A model generated the notes under the pieces. It was not told where the DNA came from, searched no databases, and saw nothing but the letters and a program-made list of their open reading frames with translations. Positions 53,624 to 64,000 of a stretch of 64,000 nucleotides of DNA are shown here, piece by piece (the stretch's first letter is position 1; each line of letters opens with the position of its first letter). The DNA is taken from contig NZ_CP032279.1 in assembly GCF_001696615.3 (NCBI RefSeq), forward strand, positions 1,178,001 to 1,242,000. The letters are read 5' to 3'. This stretch comes from Acinetobacter sp. WCHAc010034. GTDB lineage: Bacteria > Pseudomonadota > Gammaproteobacteria > Pseudomonadales > Moraxellaceae. The translations under genes and the position numbers were made by a program.

Positions 53624-56308
53624 TTACACTCCTACCGCGACTGAAACAGGCTCTGCAAGAGAGACCGTCGGCGCAAGGCCAACCGGATAGCCGATATAGC
53701 CTGCCGGTAAATAGTCAATAATTTGCACTGGCAGCGCAATTGCAGCTTCGCCAGCCTGCACCGTAATCTTCTGGCCATTCTGCACATTCAGGCGCGCAGC
53801 ATCCTGCTCACCCACGGCAAAAGCAGCTTCAGGAATGCGGGATTCCATTGCCGGCGTTTTAATGGTGAATTCGCCCGAAGCGAAAATGTGGTGCATCGGC
53901 ACTAAGCGGAAGCTTTCCGGGTGCACTGCAACTGGCGCAGGCGCAACAAATGTGCGCGCAGGGCGTTTCGGCAAGCGATCAAACAAGCGGATGCCTGAGT
54001 CGCCGCCTTTCAGGTGGCCGCCGACATTGTCCTGGAATTTGTTCCAGGCCTGCGGCGAGTTCCAGCCTGCAGACCATGCAAACGGCACCAGCGGAGACGG
54101 CGTCTGATTGCCGACATAGCCTTCCATAGAGAAGGTTAAGGCTGAATCGACATCCACCGGCTGCTTAGGCTCGTGAATAGACAGCGGCGCGCGCATTGCG
54201 GTGCGGCCGGAATAGCGGCGCGGCTCACGCGCAACTTTCAAGCCGTGAACGCGGAAGCCCGCATCCGGCGCTACATCCTGAATCGCTTCAAGCGCAGGCA
54301 CGTTTTTCGCAACTGACTCAATCACGTCATCCAGCAAGGTCCAGGAAATGGCTTTGCCTTTCACGCCTGTTTCCAGGGCATGCAGCCAGCGCCAAGATTC
54401 CTTGATCGCCAGTTCCGGCTTGTAATAGCTCGGGTCGTACACTTGGTAGAAACGCTGTGCGCGGCCTTCCTGTGATACAACCGTGCCGTCGCCTTCCGCG
54501 AAGCTGGCAGCTGAAAGCACCACAGAGGCTTTGGCCACTGTTGCAGTTTCAGAATGATCCAGCACGATGACTTCTTTGGCTTTTGCCAAGGCAGCGTCAA
54601 CCTGCGCAGCCGGCAGGCGGCGGTAAAGGTCATTTTCAACAACGATTACCGCGTCATAATCCTGCGCGAAGGCCTGTTCCAGGCTTTGTCCGCCGAAGAT
54701 CGCCAGACCCATTGAGTTCACTTCAGGAACCGTCAGTGTCAGGCCGGCATTTGCGCCCAGATTCTGCGCAACTTGCGCAGCAGCTTCCATAATCGCCGGA
54801 TCCTGCAGGCTTGTGCCTGAAATGATCAGCGGTTTTTTGGCAGCTTTCAGCGTATCGGCAATGGTTTGCGCAAATGCTTTCGCATCGTCAGCAAGGCCAG
54901 TCACCGCTTCACCTTTCACCGCAGCCGCAATGGCGAAGCCTAAGCGCGCGATGTCGTTCGGAGAAGCAACCACTTCGCCTGTAGCCACATCAGCCAAACG
55001 CGTTTGCGTTGCAGCCAAAATGTAGATTGGCGATTTTTCATCCTGCGCAATGCGCTGCACAGGTTCAGCCAGCCAGTCTTGGGTACGGCGTTCCGCAGCC
55101 ATTTCTTTGGCTTTGTTTTTCGAAGCCTGGCGCACAGACAAGGCCATGCGCGGCGCAGTCTGGGTTAAGTCTTCACCCAAAATCAGCACGGCATCATAGC
55201 TTTCAATTTCACGCATATTCGGGTTGTAGACACCCTCGGTCTGCATGATAGAGGCAGCCAATTCAACCAGATTCTGCTCTTTTTGCGGCATGCCAGTCGA
55301 GTAGTTTTCCTGGCCGACCAATTCGCGGAGCGCGAAGTTGGACTCAAGCGAAGCGCGCGGCGAACCGATGCCCAGAACTTTTTTGCCCTGGATATTGGCA
55401 ATTACCGTATCCAGCGCCTGATCTACAGAAACAGCTGTTACGCTGCCGCCATTGCGGAACTGCGGCTGGCGCGGACGGTCAGCGCGGTTGACATAACCGG
55501 TGCCGAAACGGCCTTTGTCGCACAGGAAGTACTGGTTGACTTCGCCGTTGAAGCGGTTTTCTACGCGGCGCAGTTCGCCATAGCGCTCGCCCGGAGAAAT
55601 GTTGCAGCCTGAAGAGCAGCCTTGGCATACGCTAGGCGCATACTGCATGTCCCACTTACGGTTGTAGCGCTCTGAGTGGGTCTTGTCGGTGAATACGCCT
55701 GTAGGGCAGACTTCAGTCAGGTTGCCGGAGAATTCAGACTCTAAAGTGCCTGATTCCGGACGGCCGAAGTAAACACGCGACGCGCTTGCATACACGCCAA
55801 AGTCTGTGCCGCCGGCATAGTCTTTGTAATAGCGCACACAGCGGTAGCAGGCGATGCAGCGGTTCATTTCATGCGAAATGAATGAGCCGAGCTCCTGATT
55901 GTAATGCGTGCGCTTGGTGAAGCGGTAACGGCGGCGGTCATGCTGCGTCATTACAGTCATGTCCTGCAGGTGGCAGTGGCCGCCTTCTTCGCAGACCGGA
56001 CAGTCGTGCGGGTGGTTGGTCATCAGGAATTCAACAATCGACGCGCGGAAATCCTTCGCTTCTTTGTCTTCAATCGAGATGTAGGTATTGTCTGATGCAG
56101 GCGTCATGCATGACATCACTAAGCGGCCGCGGGTATCTTCCGGATTCGCATACTGAGTCACAGCGCATTGACGGCAAGAGCCGACAGAACCTAAGGATGG
56201 ATGCCAACAAAAGTATGGGATGTCGATGCCCAAAGACAAGCATGCTTGCAGCAAGTTCTCTGAACCATTGACTTCATACGATTTGCCATCGACATGAATT
56301 GTAGCCAT
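53624..56308 (-). CDS. nuoG: NADH-quinone oxidoreductase subunit G
   Basis: Largest peripheral subunit (894 aa). The N-terminal ferredoxin domain has a [2Fe-2S] site ([15 protein letters not shown]), followed by the His-Cys3 [4Fe-4S] site ([14 protein letters not shown]), a further [4Fe-4S] site (CIACYRC ... CPTG) and the N7-type site (CQGCSSGCN). The large C-terminal molybdopterin-like domain (residues about 290-894) is catalytically silent. Starts 11 bp after nuoF. Normal length for this group. Confidence 0.96.
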   Translation of the reverse strand: MATIHVDGKSYEVNGSENLLQACLSLGIDIPYFCWHPSLGSVGSCRQCAVTQYANPEDTRGRLVMSCMTPASDNTYISIEDKEAKDFRASIVEFLMTNHPHDCPVCEEGGHCHLQDMTVMTQHDRRRYRFTKRTHYNQELGSFISHEMNRCIACYRCVRYYKDYAGGTDFGVYASASRVYFGRPESGTLESEFSGNLTEVCPTGVFTDKTHSERYNRKWDMQYAPSVCQGCSSGCNISPGERYGELRRVENRFNGEVNQYFLCDKGRFGTGYVNRADRPRQPQFRNGGSVTAVSVDQALDTVIANIQGKKVLGIGSPRASLESNFALRELVGQENYSTGMPQKEQNLVELAASIMQTEGVYNPNMREIESYDAVLILGEDLTQTAPRMALSVRQASKNKAKEMAAERRTQDWLAEPVQRIAQDEKSPIYILAATQTRLADVATGEVVASPNDIARLGFAIAAAVKGEAVTGLADDAKAFAQTIADTLKAAKKPLIISGTSLQDPAIMEAAAQVAQNLGANAGLTLTVPEVNSMGLAIFGGQSLEQAFAQDYDAVIVVENDLYRRLPAAQVDAALAKAKEVIVLDHSETATVAKASVVLSAASFAEGDGTVVSQEGRAQRFYQVYDPSYYKPELAIKESWRWLHALETGVKGKAISWTLLDDVIESVAKNVPALEAIQDVAPDAGFRVHGLKVAREPRRYSGRTAMRAPLSIHEPKQPVDVDSALTFSMEGYVGNQTPSPLVPFAWSAGWNSPQAWNKFQDNVGGHLKGGDSGIRLFDRLPKRPARTFVAPAPVAVHPESFRLVPMHHIFASGEFTIKTPAMESRIPEAAFAVGEQDAARLNVQNGQKITVQAGEAAIALPVQIIDYLPAGYIGYPVGLAPTVSLAEPVSVAVGV

Positions 56309-56319
56309 AGTCGAATTCC

Positions 56320-57648
56320 TTAAGCTTGTTCTGCGTTGCTAACTTGAGCGGCAGCATTCACTACCTTCGCTTCAAATTCGCCACGGAAATATTTGAGTGC
56401 GCCCATCAACGGTTCCATCGCGCCTGGAGCATGCGCACAGAAAGTTTTGCCAATCCACAGCTTACGGGTAAGTTCCTGCAAATGGTCAATATCTTCTTTC
56501 TTGCCTGTGCCGTCTTCCAATGCTTTCAGCGCTTTCACTGCCCAAGGCAAACCGTCACGGCATGGCGTACAAAAGCCGCATGATTCGCGCGCAAAGAACT
56601 CTTCCAGGTTGCGGGTTGCTGAAACCATGCATTGGGTTTCATCCACCACCATCAGCAGGCAGGTGCCCAAGCGCGAGCCGGCCTTCATGATGCTTTCCGC
56701 ATCCATCGGCAGGTCAATGTGCTCAGCAGCCAGGAAGTCTGTAGACGCGCCGCCCGGCAGCCACGCTTTCAGCGTCAGGCCGTCACGCATGCCGCCGGCA
56801 TGGTCTTCAATCACTTCGCGCGCAGTTGTGCCGAACGGCAGTTCCCAAAGGCCCGGATATTTTACTTTGCCTGATGCGCCGTAAATTTTAGTGCCCGGAT
56901 CTTTGGATTTGCCTGCAGACAGGCCGATGTACCATTCAGGGCCGCGCAGCATAATTGCCGGCAAATTGTTGTAGGTTTCTACGTTGTTGACAATCGTAGG
57001 GCGGCCCCAAGCGCCTGCAACCTGCGGGAATGGCGGCTTGGTGCGCGGATTCGCGCGGCGCCCTTCAAGCGAGTTGATCAATGCAGTTTCTTCGCCGCAG
57101 ATGTAGCGGCCTGCGCCTGTATGCACATGCAGCTCAAAGTTCCAGCCGCTGTCCAGGATGTTTTCACCCAGGTAGCCTTTGGCGCGGATCTGCTCTAATG
57201 CTTCGTTCAGGTACTGAGCCGCTTCGATATACTCGCCGCGGATGAAGATGTAGCCTTGCGTCGCTTCCAGCGTATAGCCGGCAATCAGCATGCCTTCAAT
57301 CAATTGATGCGGCAGCTTTTCCATCAGCAGGCGGTCTTTGAAAGTGCCCGGCTCCATTTCATCGGCGTTGCAGATGAGGTAGCGCGGCCCGCCGTCATTC
57401 GGCGCCATCAGCGACCATTTAATGCCTGCCGGGAAGCCTGCGCCGCCGCGGCCTTTGACCGTAGCAGCCTTAATCACGTCCAGCACGTCTTTCGGTGGCA
57501 TGGTGATGGCTTTCTTAAAGCCGGCATAGCCTTCCAGCGCTTCATAATCATCTGCGCTGCGGACATGCTCCTGCTTGCTCAGGCGCCAAGTTAATGGATG
57601 AGTTTCCGGATTGCCGTCGCCATAAATTGGTTTTGGTTCGGTATTCAT
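56320..57648 (-). CDS. nuoF: NADH-quinone oxidoreductase subunit F
   Basis: NADH- and FMN-binding subunit (442 aa), the entry point of electrons. The nucleotide-binding [16 protein letters not shown] and the FMN site [15 protein letters not shown] are seen, and the [4Fe-4S] cluster in [11 protein letters not shown] with a later Cys in [10 protein letters not shown]. Start overlaps the nuoE stop by 4 bp, so translation is coupled. Confidence 0.97.
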   Translation of the reverse strand: MNTEPKPIYGDGNPETHPLTWRLSKQEHVRSADDYEALEGYAGFKKAITMPPKDVLDVIKAATVKGRGGAGFPAGIKWSLMAPNDGGPRYLICNADEMEPGTFKDRLLMEKLPHQLIEGMLIAGYTLEATQGYIFIRGEYIEAAQYLNEALEQIRAKGYLGENILDSGWNFELHVHTGAGRYICGEETALINSLEGRRANPRTKPPFPQVAGAWGRPTIVNNVETYNNLPAIMLRGPEWYIGLSAGKSKDPGTKIYGASGKVKYPGLWELPFGTTAREVIEDHAGGMRDGLTLKAWLPGGASTDFLAAEHIDLPMDAESIMKAGSRLGTCLLMVVDETQCMVSATRNLEEFFARESCGFCTPCRDGLPWAVKALKALEDGTGKKEDIDHLQELTRKLWIGKTFCAHAPGAMEPLMGALKYFRGEFEAKVVNAAAQVSNAEQA

Positions 57649-58154
57649 ACATACTTCTCCAATAACTGTTTAATTGATGCCACGTCAACCAAGCCGTGCG
57701 TGTCTTCATCAATCATTAAAGTTGGACCTTTGTCGCAGTTCCCCAGACAGCAGATTGGAAGCAGCGTGAAGCGGCCGTCAGCAGTCGTCTGGCCAAACTG
57801 AATGCCCAGCTCGCGCTGGAACGCTTCCGCCAAAGTTTCTGCGCCCATCAGGAAGCAGGCAATCGAGTCACAGAGTAAAATGACATGGCGGCCTACCGGC
57901 TGACGGTAAATGCGGTTATAGAATGTTGCCACGCCTTCCAGATCAGCAACGCTCATGCTCAGCATCTGGGCAATTGCGTTGACCTGCGCGTCATCTACCC
58001 AGCCGTTGCGGCGCTGTACGCACTTCAGCGCATCCAGGCAGGCTGCGCGCGGGTACGGGTAGTGATCAATGTGATGCTCAATATCGTGAATTTCTTCCGA
58101 AGTCAAAATTCCCTCAACGTTCACACGCGGCTTTTTATCAGTCAAAATCATCAT
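57645..58154 (-). CDS. nuoE: NADH-quinone oxidoreductase subunit E
   Basis: Thioredoxin-like subunit (169 aa) with one [2Fe-2S] cluster, ligands in [13 protein letters not shown] and [12 protein letters not shown] helical N-terminus ([20 protein letters not shown]) precedes it. It works with NuoF and NuoG in the NADH module. Starts 14 bp after nuoCD. Confidence 0.95.
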   Translation of the reverse strand: MMILTDKKPRVNVEGILTSEEIHDIEHHIDHYPYPRAACLDALKCVQRRNGWVDDAQVNAIAQMLSMSVADLEGVATFYNRIYRQPVGRHVILLCDSIACFLMGAETLAEAFQRELGIQFGQTTADGRFTLLPICCLGNCDKGPTLMIDEDTHGLVDVASIKQLLEKYV

Positions 58155-58168
58155 AATGCGTTTACCCC

Positions 58169-59956
58169 TTAGCGATCCACGTCAGCCATAACGACGTCAA
58201 TAGTCGCTAAATAAATGATCAAGTCAGATACCAGACTGCCGTTAATCACTGAAGGCATTTGCTGCAAGTGCGTGAAAGTCGGCGTACGGATACGGGTACG
58301 GTAACTCATGGTTGACTTGTCTGAAGTCAGGTAGTAGTTAGACGCGCCTTTCACCACTTCCGCCATAACGGAAGCTTCGCCGGCCGGCATTACAGGGCCC
58401 CAGGATACGCTCAGGAAGTGCGTAATCAAGGTTTCAATATCTTGCAGCGTTTTGTCTTTCGGCGGCGGCACAGCCAATGGATGATCCGCTTTATATGCGC
58501 CGGAAGGCATGTTGTCCAGGCACTGCTTGATGATCTTCAGCGACTCTTCAATTTCACGGAAGTGCACCAGAACGCGCGCGTAAGCATCGCCTTCGTACTC
58601 TAGAGGCACATCGAAGTCGTAGTTTTCATAGCCGCTGTAAGGACGGTATTTGCGCACGTCAAAGTCGATGCCGGTCGCGCGCAGGCCTGTGCCGGTCACG
58701 CCCCAAGCCAATGCGGATTTCGCATCGTATTGCGCCACGTTGCGGGTACGGCCAATAAACACAGAGTTTTTAAGCGCTGCTGTGTAGTATTCGTTCATGC
58801 GCTTCGGCATCCAGTCCAGGATTTCGCGGATGAGGTGCTGCCAGTTGTTTGGCAGGTCATGCGCTGTGCCGCCGATGCGGAACCATGCCGGATGCATGCG
58901 GTAGCCGGTGATTGCTTCAATCGCGTCATAGATTTTCTGACGGTCTGCGAACATATAGAATACTGGCGTCATACCGCCGGCATCCTGAATCGCCGTGCCG
59001 ATAAACAGCAAGTGGTTATTGATGCGGAACAGTTCAGACATCATCACGCGGATGCACTGCGCGCGGTCAGGAACGGTGATTCCCGCCAGCTGCTCTACGC
59101 CCATGACATAAGGCATGTTCTGCGCGCAGCCGCCCAGATAGTCCACACGGTCTGTGTACGGAATGAATGAATGCCAGGTCTGGCGCTCAGCCATTTTTTC
59201 CACGCCGCGGTGGTGATAGCCGATGTCCGGCACGCAGTCTTTGACTTCTTCACCGTCCAGCTGCAGCACAATACGGAATGCGCCGTGCGCTGACGGATGG
59301 TTCGGGCCCAAGTTCAGGAACATGAAGTCTTCATCGGCATTGCCGCGCTTCAGGCCCCAGTCTTCAGGCACAAAACGCAGGTGCTCCTGCTCGAAGTCCT
59401 GCTTCGCCTGATTCTGCATATACGGGGTATATTCAGTCGCGCGCGCGGAATATTCCTTGCGCAGCGGATGGCCTTCCCAGTAAGTCGGCAGCAAAATGCG
59501 GCGGAGCATCGGATGCCCTTCGAAATTGATGCCGAACATGTCGTAAGCTTCGCGTTCGTACCAGTTGGCGTTTGGCCAAATGTTGGTTGCTGTCGGAAGA
59601 TTTGCATCATTCTCGCTTAAAGCAACTTTAATACGGATATCGCTGTTGCGTTCCAGTGACAGCAAGTGGTAAAACACTGTAAAGTCTGACGCAGGCAGGC
59701 CGTCACGGTAGGTACGCAGGCGTTCATCTACCGCAGACAAGTCAAACAGCATCACGTATGGACGTGACACTGTGCGCAGGAACATTAAAACGTCCTGTAC
59801 GCGCGCGCGCTCAACCCAGACTGTCGGAAAGTCTTCAAAAGTCGCTTGCACGTAGAAGTTCTCACCGAATTTGGTTTTGAGCTCTTCTACAATTGCAAAT
59901 GCTGGGCGTGAATCAGCTTGCGCTGACTCTGGCATAGCGTTTTCAGTTTCAGCCAT
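58169..59956 (-). CDS. nuoC: NADH-quinone oxidoreductase fused subunit C/D
   Basis: A 595-aa fusion of NuoC (about residues 1-190) and NuoD (about 200-595), as in E. coli and other gammaproteobacteria. NuoC landmarks: [23 protein letters not shown]. NuoD landmarks: [21 protein letters not shown] (quinone-site His), [17 protein letters not shown] and the C-terminal [26 protein letters not shown]. It forms the Q module with NuoB and NuoI. An 87-bp gap precedes it, wider than elsewhere in the operon. Often named nuoCD. Confidence 0.96.
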   Translation of the reverse strand: MAETENAMPESAQADSRPAFAIVEELKTKFGENFYVQATFEDFPTVWVERARVQDVLMFLRTVSRPYVMLFDLSAVDERLRTYRDGLPASDFTVFYHLLSLERNSDIRIKVALSENDANLPTATNIWPNANWYEREAYDMFGINFEGHPMLRRILLPTYWEGHPLRKEYSARATEYTPYMQNQAKQDFEQEHLRFVPEDWGLKRGNADEDFMFLNLGPNHPSAHGAFRIVLQLDGEEVKDCVPDIGYHHRGVEKMAERQTWHSFIPYTDRVDYLGGCAQNMPYVMGVEQLAGITVPDRAQCIRVMMSELFRINNHLLFIGTAIQDAGGMTPVFYMFADRQKIYDAIEAITGYRMHPAWFRIGGTAHDLPNNWQHLIREILDWMPKRMNEYYTAALKNSVFIGRTRNVAQYDAKSALAWGVTGTGLRATGIDFDVRKYRPYSGYENYDFDVPLEYEGDAYARVLVHFREIEESLKIIKQCLDNMPSGAYKADHPLAVPPPKDKTLQDIETLITHFLSVSWGPVMPAGEASVMAEVVKGASNYYLTSDKSTMSYRTRIRTPTFTHLQQMPSVINGSLVSDLIIYLATIDVVMADVDR

Positions 59957-60043
59957 TGGCTTGGCTTCCTATTTAATACAAATTCAGTCAACCTGAACGG
60001 CAATTACACCCAGACCGGGTGCATCAAACATTTGCCGCTGAGA

Positions 60044-60721
60044 TTATTTAATTTCATCCATAGAGCGCAGGTTTTTCACAGCAATGCGCTGCGCCTGCTT
60101 GCGGTCGCGTTCCGGCTGCATCTTTGGCTTATATACTGGCTTAAGATCATCACCGATTACCGCAGACAGCGGGCGGCGCTCTAATTGAATTTGGTCTTGC
60201 AGCAGCATCAATGCTTGAATCAATGCTTCAGGGCGCGGCGGGCAGCCTGGAATGTACACATCCACAGGAATGATTTTATCGACGCCCTGCACGACTGAAT
60301 AAATGTCGTACATGCCGCCTGAGTTGGCGCAGGCGCCCATGGAGATGACCCATTTCGGCTCAAGCATCTGTTCATACAGGCGCTGAATAACCGGAGCCAT
60401 TTTCACGAAGCAGGTGCCTGCAACAATCATCAAATCCGCCTGACGCGGCGAAGCGCGGATTACTTCAGCGCCGAAACGCGACAGGTCATGCACGCCGGTT
60501 AAAGTCGTTGCATACTCTACGTAGCAGCACGACGTACCGAAGTTGAACGGCCACACCGAGTTTTTACGGCCCCAGTTTACTGCTGTATGCGCCAAGTCCT
60601 CTAAACGGGTCATGAACACATTTTTATTCACTTCTTCTTCAAGCGGATCTGCAACGATTTGGCGCTCTTGAAGCGGATATTGGTCAGCATCCGGATTCGC
60701 ACGGGTCAATGTATATTTCAT
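60044..60721 (-). CDS. nuoB: NADH-quinone oxidoreductase subunit B
   Basis: Q-module subunit (225 aa) holding cluster N2, which reduces quinone. Ligands are the tandem Cys in [10 protein letters not shown], the Cys in [11 protein letters not shown] and the Cys in [11 protein letters not shown]. The basic C-terminus ([19 protein letters not shown]) is usual for this group. Starts 7 bp after nuoA. Confidence 0.96.
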   Translation of the reverse strand: MKYTLTRANPDADQYPLQERQIVADPLEEEVNKNVFMTRLEDLAHTAVNWGRKNSVWPFNFGTSCCYVEYATTLTGVHDLSRFGAEVIRASPRQADLMIVAGTCFVKMAPVIQRLYEQMLEPKWVISMGACANSGGMYDIYSVVQGVDKIIPVDVYIPGCPPRPEALIQALMLLQDQIQLERRPLSAVIGDDLKPVYKPKMQPERDRKQAQRIAVKNLRSMDEIK

Positions 60722-60728
60722 TCCCGGG

Positions 60729-61277
60729 TTACTCCTTGACAGATGGCTTAGCCGGCGATTTATCTTTCACGCGGCCAGATGATTGAGCCGGGATTTGACC
60801 TGTAGGGTCAATAACCAGCTCTTCAATTGAGTTGAAACGGGTAATTTCTGCAAGATCCATATTTGGCGAACCAACTTTAGGTTTAATCCCTGCTGCCTTA
60901 CGCTTGTCTGACGGCGACCAGTTCAGGGCGCCAGTAGAAAATTCGTAAATCAAGCCAACGAGTAAAACTAAAATAAATACGGCAGCGGTTGCAAAGCCAG
61001 TCCAGCCTACTTCACGGACTGAGGCAGCCCATGCGTAGAGGTAAAGCGCTTCCAAGTCGAATACGACGAAAAAAATTGCAACCAAATAGAACTTTGCGGA
61101 CAGGCGTATACGTGCTCCACCAGCACCTACCACACCTGACTCAAACTGCTCTTGCTTCGCACGCCCCCACGACTTACCCCCTAGGAGTAATGGGACAGTG
61201 AGCATAAAGACGCATAGAAATGTAACGCCGATCACGAAGGCAATGATTGCCCATTCGTATGGAGTAATGGCACTCAT
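60729..61277 (-). CDS. nuoA: NADH-quinone oxidoreductase subunit A
   Basis: First gene of the operon: a membrane subunit (182 aa, three hydrophobic segments). Family landmarks are [39 protein letters not shown]. The C-terminal 55 residues ([20 protein letters not shown] on) form a charged tail, longer than the 147-aa E. coli protein. The operon promoter should be in the gap upstream (61278-61868). Confidence 0.95.
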   Translation of the reverse strand: MSAITPYEWAIIAFVIGVTFLCVFMLTVPLLLGGKSWGRAKQEQFESGVVGAGGARIRLSAKFYLVAIFFVVFDLEALYLYAWAASVREVGWTGFATAAVFILVLLVGLIYEFSTGALNWSPSDKRKAAGIKPKVGSPNMDLAEITRFNSIEELVIDPTGQIPAQSSGRVKDKSPAKPSVKE

Positions 61278-61868
61278 GCGGGGATAACTCCTGGCAGGCC
61301 TAATTTATTAACAAAGAATGCATGTATTGGCCTTCAAATACACCAAACACAAAATTAATCCCGCCAATTGTACCCGATTGATGATGCCTCTTGCTAGCTT
61401 ATGCGCCTTAGTCTTTGGGATGATTTATTAGACATTTTTCTTGCGTTTCCCGGCTAAAGCACTATTTATGCTAAAGCTATCGTTTTATCTAATAAACTTT
61501 CAAGTTATGATTATTTTTATAAATTTTTCAATTTTTTCATTAATTAAGCGCAAGGCGCCCGGCAAAAAGCGGCTGAATTCGCGCCAAACGCCCGCCAGGT
61601 TTTGCAGGCGCGCGCTTCGGCGCGGAAGAAACGCGCGCAATCCGCGCCAAACGGCAGCTTGAATATTTTAAAATTCTTTTTTTCCGCATTTCAGCCGGCC
61701 CGCCTACTTTTTACCTACATTTGCCCTTTGCGCAGCATTTCAGCTGTAAATGGCCCAAGCCCCCGCTTGTGTATTTTTTTGCAGCAAATTTCAACTATCT
61801 ATCTGCATTTAAAAATATTTATGCTATTCCTAATTAAAGCCGACAAATCACAAAAAAAGGAGCAATAC
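61278..61868. other. Divergent intergenic region upstream of nuoA
   Basis: A 591-bp gap, AT-rich except for a GC-rich, CGCG-rich patch at about 61545-61662 that differs from both flanks and repeats GCGCCAAACG twice. It should carry the nuo promoter at the left end. A long frame reaches 61602, but the ribosome binding site at 61856 places the gene start at 61869. No RNA gene recognised. Confidence 0.5.
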
Positions 61869-62225
61869 ATGAACCTGGAGTTTACCCATGAGCCAGACTA
61901 CTTTTTGTTTGCCCAGCTTATTATCCGCCATATCGAAAATTATATAGAGAAGCACCCGGACGCCAATAATGCAATTTTTGATTTGCGCGACATCTATGAA
62001 CTGTTCCGCCAAGACAAGGCTTCATCCACCACCAACCTTGACGGCATCATGAATATTGCGGATGAATACCGGGTCGAAACGCTGAACGGCGATGAAAGGC
62101 TGATCAGCAGCCATGCCATTGACGTGAAAAACAACGCCCTGCTGATCGACTTCAACCCGGATGCCCTGGATGGGCTGAAATCCGGCAAGCCGGTGATTGC
62201 GCCGGACGCAACCCTGCATGAGTAG
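61869..62225 (+). CDS. Conserved hypothetical protein next to bfmS
   Basis: A 118-aa acidic cytoplasmic protein without signal or membrane segment: helical start (MNLEFTHEPDYFLFAQLIIR, HIENYIEKHPDANN) and a middle part DLRDIYELFRQDKASSTTNL, then a beta-type end (NNALLIDFNPDAL). AGGAG lies 7 nt before the ATG at 61869, so longer upstream readings are set aside. It stands between nuoA and bfmS, as I recall for other Acinetobacter. Function unknown. Confidence 0.7.
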   Translation: MNLEFTHEPDYFLFAQLIIRHIENYIEKHPDANNAIFDLRDIYELFRQDKASSTTNLDGIMNIADEYRVETLNGDERLISSHAIDVKNNALLIDFNPDALDGLKSGKPVIAPDATLHE

Positions 62226-62232
62226 CAGGCGC

Positions 62233-62285
62233 GCCGGACAATAAAAAAGCCATTTAATCAATAAATGGCTTTTTTATTGTCCGGC
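62233..62285. terminator. Long bidirectional terminator before bfmS
   Basis: A perfect 24-bp inverted repeat (arms 62233-62256 and 62262-62285) with a 5-nt loop. The stem holds A6 on the left and T6 on the right around a GCCATTTA/TAAATGGC core, so it can end the hypothetical gene and the convergent bfmS gene. Confidence 0.88.
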
Positions 62286-62297
62286 AGGATGCCGCCT

Positions 62298-63965
62298 TCA
62301 AGCTTCTGAACCGGCATCCTTTTGCGGTTCAGCATTTTTCCTTTTCTGGCTTTTAAAGCGCTGCTGCGCCGGCCAGGCCATAATAAAGCGCGCGCCGCCC
62401 AGCTCCGGGCTTTCATCAATGCTGACCGTGCCGCCAAACCAGTAGGCAATCCGGCTGACAATTGACAGGCCCAGCCCGTAGCCGCCGGAAGCGCGGGTGC
62501 GGCTGTCATCCAGCCGGGCAAACGCTTCAAAAACCCGCGAACGCTCTTCTTCCGGAATCCCCGGGCCATCATCCTCAACGCAGACATAGGCCATGCCGTC
62601 TTCACTCAAGCCGCCGCTGATCAGCACCCTGCTGTCGCAGTAGCGCACCGCATTGCCGACCAGATTCTGCACCACGCGGTGCAGGTAGCGTCGCTCGGCA
62701 TCGACCACCACCGCCAGCGGCGGCGCCTGCAGCTCCAGCGTCTTGCCGGTTTTCAGCGCTTCGGTTTCAATCAGCACCTGATCCAGCACTTCAAACAGGA
62801 TAATCCGCTCAAAATCCAAAGACGGCGCGCCCTGCTCCAGCTTGGCGTAGGTCATGATTTCATCAATCAGGGTATTCAGCGCTTCAATATCCTTGTCAAT
62901 CATGTCCACCTGCTGCAGCCGGCATTCATAGTCCTCTTCATCCGCCAGCATTTCCATGCCGAAGCGGATGCGCGCCACCGGCGTGCGCAGCTCGTGCGAT
63001 ACCGCGCGCATCAGCTCGCGCTGCGCTTCAATCAGGCGCTGAATATGGTCAGACATGGAGTTATAGCTGGAGGCCAGCGAGCCGACTTCATCGGTGCTGT
63101 CCACCGGCAGGCGCACGGACAGATCTCCGGTCTTCATTTTATTCAGGGCATAGTTGACCGCGCGCAGCTTGCGCTGCATCGGAACCAGCAGGCCGTACAC
63201 GCCCAGGCTCAGCACAAACAGGCTCAGCAGGGTAATGCCGGCCGCCAGCTGAAACGGCATCCAGTTGAACAGGGGCACCGGGCCCATCACCAGCACATCT
63301 GAAGTGGAGCTTGGAATCGGTGAAACAATGGAAATGGTGGTGCCGCGCACAGAGGCGCTGTCGCGGTAAAGGATAATGCTGTGATCCAGCCGCAAGCGCC
63401 CGATCTGCTCCGAATCCAGCGGCAGGCTCTGCACATTGACAATCTGCATAGGATAGGAGAAATAATGCTGAATGCGCTGCAGGTATTCCCTTTCCTGCCC
63501 CGGGTAATACACCAGATAGTCCAGCACAAACACCGGCAGGGCTTTCATTTGCCGCTCGGTAATGTTTTCCGCCTTGATATACAGCAGATGATCCGGATCA
63601 TCCTTCAGGCCGATAATGATATAGGCCACCAGAGTCTGCGCATCCCAGCGCACAGCCGCTTTGCGCTCTTCCAGCCGCTTCGCTTCGGCGCGGGTTAAAT
63701 CCACCTTGTCCGCTTTTACATAGTAAATCGGCAATTCCAGCAGGTTGGATGCGTCTGAAATCCAGTCCATGCGCTGCTGCTCATTCGGCTGGCGCGCAAT
63801 GCCCTCACTGATGATGTAGGCCATGCCGTCAGTCAGGGATTCGCGGTATTCCTGCGCGCGCTGGTAGTTGATGATCTGCACCAGCAAATAGCCGAACAGG
63901 GCCACCAAAACAACCAGAATGACCAAGCCGGCATAAATGCGCAGAAATATACTGTGTTTTAACAC
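62298..63965 (-). CDS. bfmS: Sensor histidine kinase BfmS
   Basis: Inner-membrane sensor (555 aa) of the BfmRS two-component system, which in A. baumannii controls envelope, capsule, pili/biofilm and antibiotic tolerance. Two membrane segments (about residues 8-30 and 238-262) flank a periplasmic sensor of about 205 aa. A HAMP domain follows (PMQRKLRAVNYALNKMKTGDL), then the H-box AVSHELRTPVARIR with His324, N-box LVGNAVRYC and G boxes DDGPGIPEEE and GGYGLGLSIV. Start is GTG, directly after a stop codon (63966-63968) that probably ends bfmR. The name rests on the recalled protein sequence plus the nearby nuo operon. Confidence 0.88.
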   Translation of the reverse strand: MLKHSIFLRIYAGLVILVVLVALFGYLLVQIINYQRAQEYRESLTDGMAYIISEGIARQPNEQQRMDWISDASNLLELPIYYVKADKVDLTRAEAKRLEERKAAVRWDAQTLVAYIIIGLKDDPDHLLYIKAENITERQMKALPVFVLDYLVYYPGQEREYLQRIQHYFSYPMQIVNVQSLPLDSEQIGRLRLDHSIILYRDSASVRGTTISIVSPIPSSTSDVLVMGPVPLFNWMPFQLAAGITLLSLFVLSLGVYGLLVPMQRKLRAVNYALNKMKTGDLSVRLPVDSTDEVGSLASSYNSMSDHIQRLIEAQRELMRAVSHELRTPVARIRFGMEMLADEEDYECRLQQVDMIDKDIEALNTLIDEIMTYAKLEQGAPSLDFERIILFEVLDQVLIETEALKTGKTLELQAPPLAVVVDAERRYLHRVVQNLVGNAVRYCDSRVLISGGLSEDGMAYVCVEDDGPGIPEEERSRVFEAFARLDDSRTRASGGYGLGLSIVSRIAYWFGGTVSIDESPELGGARFIMAWPAQQRFKSQKRKNAEPQKDAGSEA

Positions 63966-64000
63966 TTAAGCGTGCCCTGCATTTAAATCATGAGGAGCGG
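63966..64000 (-). CDS. bfmR: Probable 3' end of bfmR (partial)
   Basis: Eleven codons and a TAA, reading APHDLNAGHA, that end one base before the bfmS GTG. In this system the response regulator gene lies just upstream of the sensor, and the abutting stop and start fit translational coupling. Too short to identify by itself, so the name is from position. Confidence 0.4.
   Translation of the reverse strand, partial: APHDLNAGHA

Noticed and set aside
61602..61868. Longer start for the gene before bfmS
   Set aside because: AGGAG before 61869 and the low-complexity upstream translation favour the shorter protein.
62679..63302. 207-codon open frame antisense to bfmS
   Set aside because: His/Gln/Arg-rich shadow of a GC-rich gene, without ribosome binding site; similar long shadows lie over proS, chpA and the secreted genes.
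1..64000. CRISPR arrays, tRNA or rRNA genes, prophage
   Set aside because: No regularly spaced repeats, cloverleaf sequences, rRNA sequence or phage structural genes were recognised on reading.

Overview
The window reads as chromosome of an Acinetobacter species (Moraxellaceae, Gammaproteobacteria). The evidence is a complete nuoA-N operon with fused nuoCD lying next to a BfmS-type sensor kinase, a Pil-Chp twitching chemosensory cluster, an apbC/metG divergent neighbourhood, and moderate-GC coding DNA with AT-rich intergenic gaps. The genus is inferred from recognised proteins and gene order; no database search was run. No rRNA, tRNA or CRISPR array was seen.

Layout. 1-6232: Pil-Chp chemosensory operon (pilG-pilH-pilI-pilJ-chpA, minus strand, chpA cut by the window edge). 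6512-10043: a secreted coiled-coil protein, the first copy of a 788-bp IS1-family element, and proS. 10056-16527: a four-gene minus-strand operon of secreted proteins that share a short motif just after the signal peptide; this is the best candidate here for a poorly described system. 16771-23000: dcd, a LysE-type exporter, a DUF2062 membrane protein, apbC, a LEA-like repeat protein and a protein with a HEPN-like motif, with several structured non-coding repeats between them. 23146-27211: metG followed by two AT-rich genes and then a decayed second copy of the metG 3' end, which marks an insertion or recombination event. 27290-35452: small membrane protein, LysE/RhtB exporter, oleate hydratase, a lipoprotein, and a TetR-MFS-HlyD efflux operon whose HlyD gene carries an in-frame amber stop. 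35507-45245: mixed metabolic and membrane genes (BaiN/HI0933-like flavoprotein, CmpX-like channel, ferredoxin-NADP reductase with divergent LysR regulator, excalibur and cold-shock proteins, upp), several genes shorter than 60 codons, and two further structured repeats. 45279-46066: second IS1-family copy, inserted in the short leader of upp. 46168-61277: the 13-gene NADH dehydrogenase I operon. 61869-64000: a hypothetical protein, bfmS and the probable tail of bfmR.

How it works together. Most of the window is core physiology: respiration (Nuo), translation (ProS, MetG), nucleotide supply (Dcd, Upp), Fe-S delivery (ApbC, which may serve the many Nuo clusters), redox balance (Fpr with its LysR regulator), and surface behaviour (Pil-Chp and BfmRS). 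The accessory signal lies in the secreted four-gene cluster, the two IS copies (each with its own 8-bp target duplication), the segment beyond metG, the broken genes and the family of hairpin-rich intergenic elements.
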